A stretch of DNA of 64,000 bases from Mytilus galloprovincialis. Taxonomy: Eukaryota > Mollusca > Bivalvia > Mytilida > Mytilidae. Shown one piece after another: positions 59,160-64,000 of this stretch; within the stretch, counting starts at the first letter, position 1, and every line of letters begins with the position of its first letter. Location of the stretch: positions 1,245,001 to 1,309,000 of the forward strand of contig NC_134838.1 of NCBI RefSeq assembly GCF_965363235.1, written 5' to 3'. The notes below the pieces were generated by a model. It saw nothing but the letters and a program-made list of their open reading frames with translations. It was not told the origin of the DNA and did no database searches. The translations under genes and the position numbers were made by a program.

Positions 59160-62100
59160 GAATAACATAGAGTACATTACTATGACTTTTATTAAAGTAC
59201 TATTTAATGATCGATGAAGAACATTATATTCCAGTAAATGAAATGTAACAAAAATGATATTAAAGCTTACAACTGAACTAACATTTACTTATGTAGAAAT
59301 AAATAAAATTAATTCTTTAACATAACCACATAACATATTTTGTCTTCTTTTAATTTTGAGTCTCATTTTCTTTGAGGGTGGAAATAAAAACAATAATCAG
59401 AGAAATACATTTCTCAAATTCAGATATTCAAATTTCAGAACATGAGTTGTGGAAGCATACTAGTAAGAATTCTTTTTCAGTTTCACAAACTAGCAACCAT
59501 AATTTTTTTAACTGTCATAACCTATTTCAGCAAAACATGTTTAATTAAATGTGATTGTTTTTATCAATAAAATAATTCTATTCTCTTATAAATTTGAACA
59601 CTTTCCAATTCATGAAAGAAATTTTTGATAAAATTATTTTCTAAAACTCGCACACTTGAATTTTATCTAGGAATTATTCTTCTTCTTCAAAATTTGTTCT
59701 TGGTACATTTAGAATGATGATTTTAATTCAAAGACCCACTTTGTAAGTAGTCTTGTTGACGGGGAAACTGTAAGCAGTAATTGACTTACAACAAATATGG
59801 ACCACTGATTCTATGGACTGTAATGGCATGAGTCGGTGGTACAATAATGAACTCAACTGATTTTCTTCAATAAAATGATGTACAAAATTATAAAAAGAAT
59901 TTGGCAAGTTTTGTTTCCTTGTTTGTGAACTAATTGTTTAAAATGAATCTAATACAAGAATATCACAAAATTAATGATGAAAACAAAATGATTAAAATAC
60001 TTTTTTGTATGTCAATAATGAAATGTATCTGGCCCACGTTCACAATAAAAAACAGTAGCGATTTAGTACAACTATTATAATGGACTAGAATTTTCATCAC
60101 ATTATAATGAGTACCAGCATTTAATAGAAACCACAATTACTTTTATAGCTGAACAATCATTTAAATAGTTTTGTGGAAATGGTCATTGGATAATATTTAT
60201 AAGAGGAAATCCTTTTTTCAATAACAAGAAACAATTTTGACAGGTAAAATTAAAGACAAACAATGGGCATCATGTTTCTCAAATTTAAAGGAAGATAAAC
60301 AAACAGACTTTTCTCAAACAACTTGGCTACCTTTCTAACTATTTCATTGAAGAAATAACTCTAGGTTTTATGCAAATTTCTATTAAATGCTGAACTCACC
60401 GTAAAGTACACATATTGTATATACAGTAAGCTTTTGTACAATAGCAAATACTTGCTTATGAAATATACAACTTCTATTCAAGTATGAAAAAATATCTCCT
60501 TAGATCCAAGTAAACATAAAACACATATTTTTGTTAGAGATTCTCCAATAATTTATATAAATTTAATTCAAATTAATTAAAAAAGAAAGCACTTTGAATT
60601 TTCTTAAGACTATAATAAAATATGATTGTATTTCGATAGAAAATATGGATAGTCAATTACAATATATTCTCCTGGAAGATCTAATTAAATATACAGAAAG
60701 TTATCCAATCTACTTACAACAACTTAGATTGGACTTACTGCAGGAAGAAACATCTTATAGATCGAACACACTGTAGGAAGCATAAGAAACATCTCATAGA
60801 TTGTAATGATGAAGACAATACAATGTGTAAACTTTGGAGATCACACACAGTCGTGTAAACTTCAGAGAACACACAGTGTGTTAATTTTAGAGAAAAAACA
60901 CAATGTGTAAACTTCACAGAACACAGAATGTGTTAACTTAGAGAACACACAACATGTTTACTTTAGAGAACAAATTATGCATTAACTAAAGAGAAAACAC
61001 ACAATGTGTAAACTTTATATAACACCACAAAGTGTTAACTCTAGAGAACACACCAATGAGGACAGAATGATATTGCATTGTGACATTAATATATATAACA
61101 TCTGACAACATTGTAGCATTACAGTTCCATCTGATCAGCCATCCATTCTAAACCATCTTTACATTTCCTTTCAACAGCCAAAACTCCCATTATTACCTTC
61201 ATTGTAAATTCAGGTCAACTGGGTGAAAAAATAAAACATTTTAACAATATTTGTACACTTCATTAGACCCCTATTAAAAAGAAATTTAGAATTGGCAGGT
61301 GTGATGTTGCTTTTTACCTTCCCCTTGTCTTAAATTAATGGTTTCCTCAAAATAGTTTTGCTTCAAATTTCATTTGAACCTGTGAGCAAAAAATCATATG
61401 AAAACTTCATTTTACTCAAAAAGGGCTGATAACAAGTTAGGCCCTTTAGAATTATCCATAGATAAAATAATTATTTCCAAAATTTTAACCCATTACTTTT
61501 TCTGCCAATGTTATCTAAGCAAAAAATTGGTTAATTCCTCATATTTTGTCAACCTTAATTCACTGAGCTTTCTGCACATTTTCTTGAAACTCCACATCCA
61601 CTGCCCACCTACTGGCCACAGACGTCCCAACTATGTGATTGGTCACACATAGTAAATGCTAACATCTATAAATAGAGTGTACTTTTGAAGTACAATTAAT
61701 AATGTACATATTAATAACACTTATACACACGTTCAATGAAAAATTCTAAAAAAAATTTGAATAGCTCAATGGTTTTGAGATATAGAGAACACAGCTCTGC
61801 AGGTTAAGATTTAGGACAATGTAATAAGCTTGGAATGTTTTAGCAAACACATGATCCAATCTTTTTCTTCATGGGGGAAATTACACTAAAATAAAGTAGG
61901 TTTTTTGGTTTCTAACAAAGAATTTTTACAATCTAATTTAAAAAAAGAAATTTTAAATCTATAGAAGTTAAAAGTTTCCTTTTTTTCTTCAGATTTTTCC
62001 AATGAACTTTTTTTTATCACAACACTGCACGAGCACCTCCAACATAATCATAGTAATAATAAAACAACACAATCACATGATGTAAATAATGCCGTCCCTC

Positions 62101-62611
62101 AAATCTGGGCGGAGTTATTGTTCTTTGGCAGCACAAATAGGTCGTCACACTGTCCAAATGTTTCCTCTCGTAAATTATGCGTCATATCATAGTGGATTTC
62201 ACTGTTAAAGCATTCATCTGACCTTGATTTCACAAACATTTATACAACCAAGATTCTCACACTAATATATGTGTATGAAGCACTTTTTCATGTTAGTACA
62301 TATTTACAATAAAACTGTATTGCACTTTCCTCAGTTAAATGAATAAGTAGAAGATACTCCTGTTTAAAAACTTTCCACATCTGAACAAGTTGTCTTTTGA
62401 CCAGGAATAATAGCTCTGAAGCAAACAAAATTCAACCTGTACAAAATGTAGGGCAAATTATCCTCACAAACATGCTAGAAACTCATTAACAATCTACAAG
62501 CGTAACAAATGTTTGTTAAATAAATAAATGTTTAACATGTTCTACAGAGGTCCATGATTGCCCATTGTTTATTTGGGTCCCACTAATATTGTCTTTCTCT
62601 CCATCGCTGGT
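59160..62611 (-). other. Candidate long 3' UTR of the LAR-type phosphatase gene
   Basis: The stretch behind the stop codon is AT-rich and unusually free of the interspersed repeats common elsewhere, up to the family-A copy ending at 59112. AATAAA on the minus strand occurs near 59188. It contains a ~29-bp tandem repeat (60815-61055). Only transcript data can set the true end. Confidence 0.35.
60815..61055 (+). repeat. ~29-bp tandem repeat (GTGTAAACTTCAGAGAACAC)
   Basis: Variants of AATGTGTAAACTTCAGAGAA plus CACACA repeat about eight times, with some units reading GTGTTAACTTTAGAGAA. Confidence 0.88.
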
Positions 62612-63922
62612 CTATGTTGCATAATGATCGAATGATCCTAGGTATTCTAATGCAGCTCTGTAACAGAACTGGTATTGGTCCTGAAAAACAACAAATCATC
62701 AGTTATTACAAGAAAAAAAGATAAATGAAAATGTGGGCGATACCACAACACGATAGTACAAGTAAAAGAAGAGGAAATCCATCAAATTAATTTTAGAGAT
62801 TAATATTTTCAGCAGTTAACCCTTTCGCCGATGAGTCCCGGTTTACCGGGATTCACGCTTCAGACAGCTGACGATGAGTCCCGTTTTACCGGGATCGGAA
62901 TACCTCTTTTATGTTTCCCGCTTAAAACAGTGCAAACATGAGTTATCTTTCTTTGATGGATACCCGGATGAAAGTGTAAGCATTGCGCTTCCGTTTGTTG
63001 AAAACCGTGTCAAAATCAGAGGAAATTTACGGAATTTACGAGAATTTGAAATGAGGGAACATTTTTTTTGAAAGAATATGGAAGAATTGAAGCCAAACTA
63101 GTATACTTTTTTGACATAAAATGTGGTTTTAAGTACAAAACACTTGGAATGGACATCGTTCAGTGTGAGGAATTTGTACAGCCTCATAAAAATTTTCAAA
63201 ATTTTGCCGTTTTGGGTTAAAAAATTACGATTTTGGGTCAAAGAGCAGAATTTTGAGAATTTCACCTAGAAAACGCTGAAAATTTGAAAATTTGAATATT
63301 TTAAGAAGAAAAAATTATTAAAACATGAATAAAACTGTGAACATGGTGTTAGTGAATGAAATAAATACACAAATAACTACAAACAAGTTTTTATTGACAT
63401 TTATTATGAAGATCTCCCACTTGAGTAATAGTAGCCAGGGAAGCCATCGTCTCAGAGTAGCTTCTGTCTGGGCAGCAATCGGTGAAAGGGTTAACTATAA
63501 ATTCTTTGGCTGGTATCCTTACAATGATATCATAATGTACAATACTGAAAACAAATTATCGGTATTCATGATATTTTCAATACATGTATACGATATTTCT
63601 AAATTTTCTAGAAACTGTTTGAATTTTAATACACATATGATAAATTATGAGTTTTCTTACAACTCCTTAATTTTTCTTTCATCACAACAGAGCACGAAGT
63701 ATACAAATATTTTTAAATACAAATGTATTGTATTATATTCCTTCCAATACCACAGTTTTAGTTTTGTAAGTTTTTACAATACATACCTCAGTTTGCACCA
63801 TGGCAGGTCTCTGTGTTCTCAACATTTTAACGGTTTGGAACATATCTACAACCCCCTCGTATCTCATTCTCTCTAACACAATGCTCAGGGTTATAAATAC
63901 ACCAGTGCGTCCAACTCCAGCA
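62612..63922 (-). CDS. LAR-type (type IIa) receptor protein tyrosine phosphatase, last two exons
   Basis: Minus-strand exons 63922-63787 and 62680-62612. The first encodes (S)[19 protein letters not shown], then [20 protein letters not shown] and AMVQTE; the second encodes [22 protein letters not shown] and TAG. This is the end of the second (D2, membrane-distal) phosphatase domain and the C-terminus of the LAR/PTPRF-PTPRD-PTPRS family. The loop AGVGRTG is the P-loop of the signature [10 protein letters not shown]; its Cys lies in the preceding exon. D2 is mostly regulatory, while D1 is catalytic. In animals these receptors guide axons and organise synapses. Splice phases: split Ser codon (AG|T) at 63922, phase 0 between the two exons. 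Ectodomain and D1 lie beyond the right edge. Confidence 0.95.
62681..63786 (-). other. Last intron of the phosphatase gene
   Basis: GT-AG intron (donor GTATGT, acceptor TTTTTCAG). It contains the TTAA-flanked element at 62816-63494. Confidence 0.85.
62816..63494. mobile_element. piggyBac-like non-autonomous element with TTAA ends
   Basis: TTAACCCTTTCGCCGAT at the left and ATCGGTGAAAGGGTTAA at the right; the element proper is 62820-63490 (671 bp). TTAA target sites and CCCTTT termini are the hallmark of the piggyBac superfamily. A direct subrepeat, GATGAGTCCCG...TTTACCGGGAT, occurs twice near the left end (62829-62857 and 62872-62898). No transposase ORF; ORFs of 65-183 codons here are not recognisable. 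Confidence 0.8.
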
Positions 63923-64000
63923 CTGAAAGGAAAGAAAAGTAAACATGTTAGTGATCTCTTTAAGAGTGATACACTTAATATTTGTATTTTATAACAGGTT

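Noticed and set aside
63325..63876. 183-codon plus-strand ORF
   Set aside because: It runs across the piggyBac-like element end, intron sequence and the antisense of a phosphatase exon; no protein-family pattern.

Overview
The window looks like nuclear DNA from a bivalve mollusc, most probably a marine mussel (Mytilus-like). The basis is AT-rich sequence, genes split into short exons by GT-AG introns, animal-specific domain combinations (DED plus death domain, claudin-like tetraspan, LAR-type receptor tyrosine phosphatase), and very many copies of short interspersed repeats that I associate from memory with mussel genomes, such as the family ending in CATACCACATCTTCTT. Species assignment is an inference. 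I see no operons, CRISPR arrays or prokaryotic features.

Gene layout. (1) 79-2571, plus: the last two exons of a mitochondrial GatA/QRSL1 amidotransferase gene whose 5' part lies left of the window. (2) 5585-7507, minus: a two-exon FADD-like adaptor with an N-terminal death effector domain and a C-terminal death domain. (3) 8971-17468, plus: a complete 11-exon NEK-like serine/threonine kinase, 441 aa, head to head with (2). (4) 37135-41737, minus: a three-exon claudin/PMP22-like four-helix membrane protein with an unusually long charged tail, 516 aa. (5) 62612-63922, minus: the last two exons of a LAR-type (type IIa) receptor protein tyrosine phosphatase, with a possible long 3' UTR reaching to about 59.1 kb. 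All splice junctions given keep the reading frame across the joins. The genes are neighbours but do not form an evident pathway; only the FADD-like/kinase pair shares an upstream region.

The rest is repeat-rich. 17.9-37 kb holds degraded LINE and other reverse-transcriptase remnants, a duplicated block (25.3-27.3 and 28.4-30.0 kb), a near-perfect 74-bp-arm hairpin (30.94-31.10 kb), a recent ~954-bp tandem duplication (31.5-33.4 kb) and a minisatellite with 74-bp higher-order units (33.6-35.4 kb). 42.7-48.9 kb holds another LINE fragment, a ~36-bp minisatellite and several short mobile elements. 48.9-55.1 kb is the most complex part: a composite inverted repeat of more than 5 kb that contains smaller fold-back elements and a 1.1-kb terminal-inverted-repeat element with a clear 10-bp target duplication. 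A piggyBac-like element with TTAA ends sits in the last intron of the phosphatase gene.

I did not find a clearly new biological system. The best candidates for a second look are the nested palindromic cluster at 48.9-55.1 kb with its GCGCCCGG-bordered element, the divergent FADD-like adaptor, and the claudin-like protein with a long tail.
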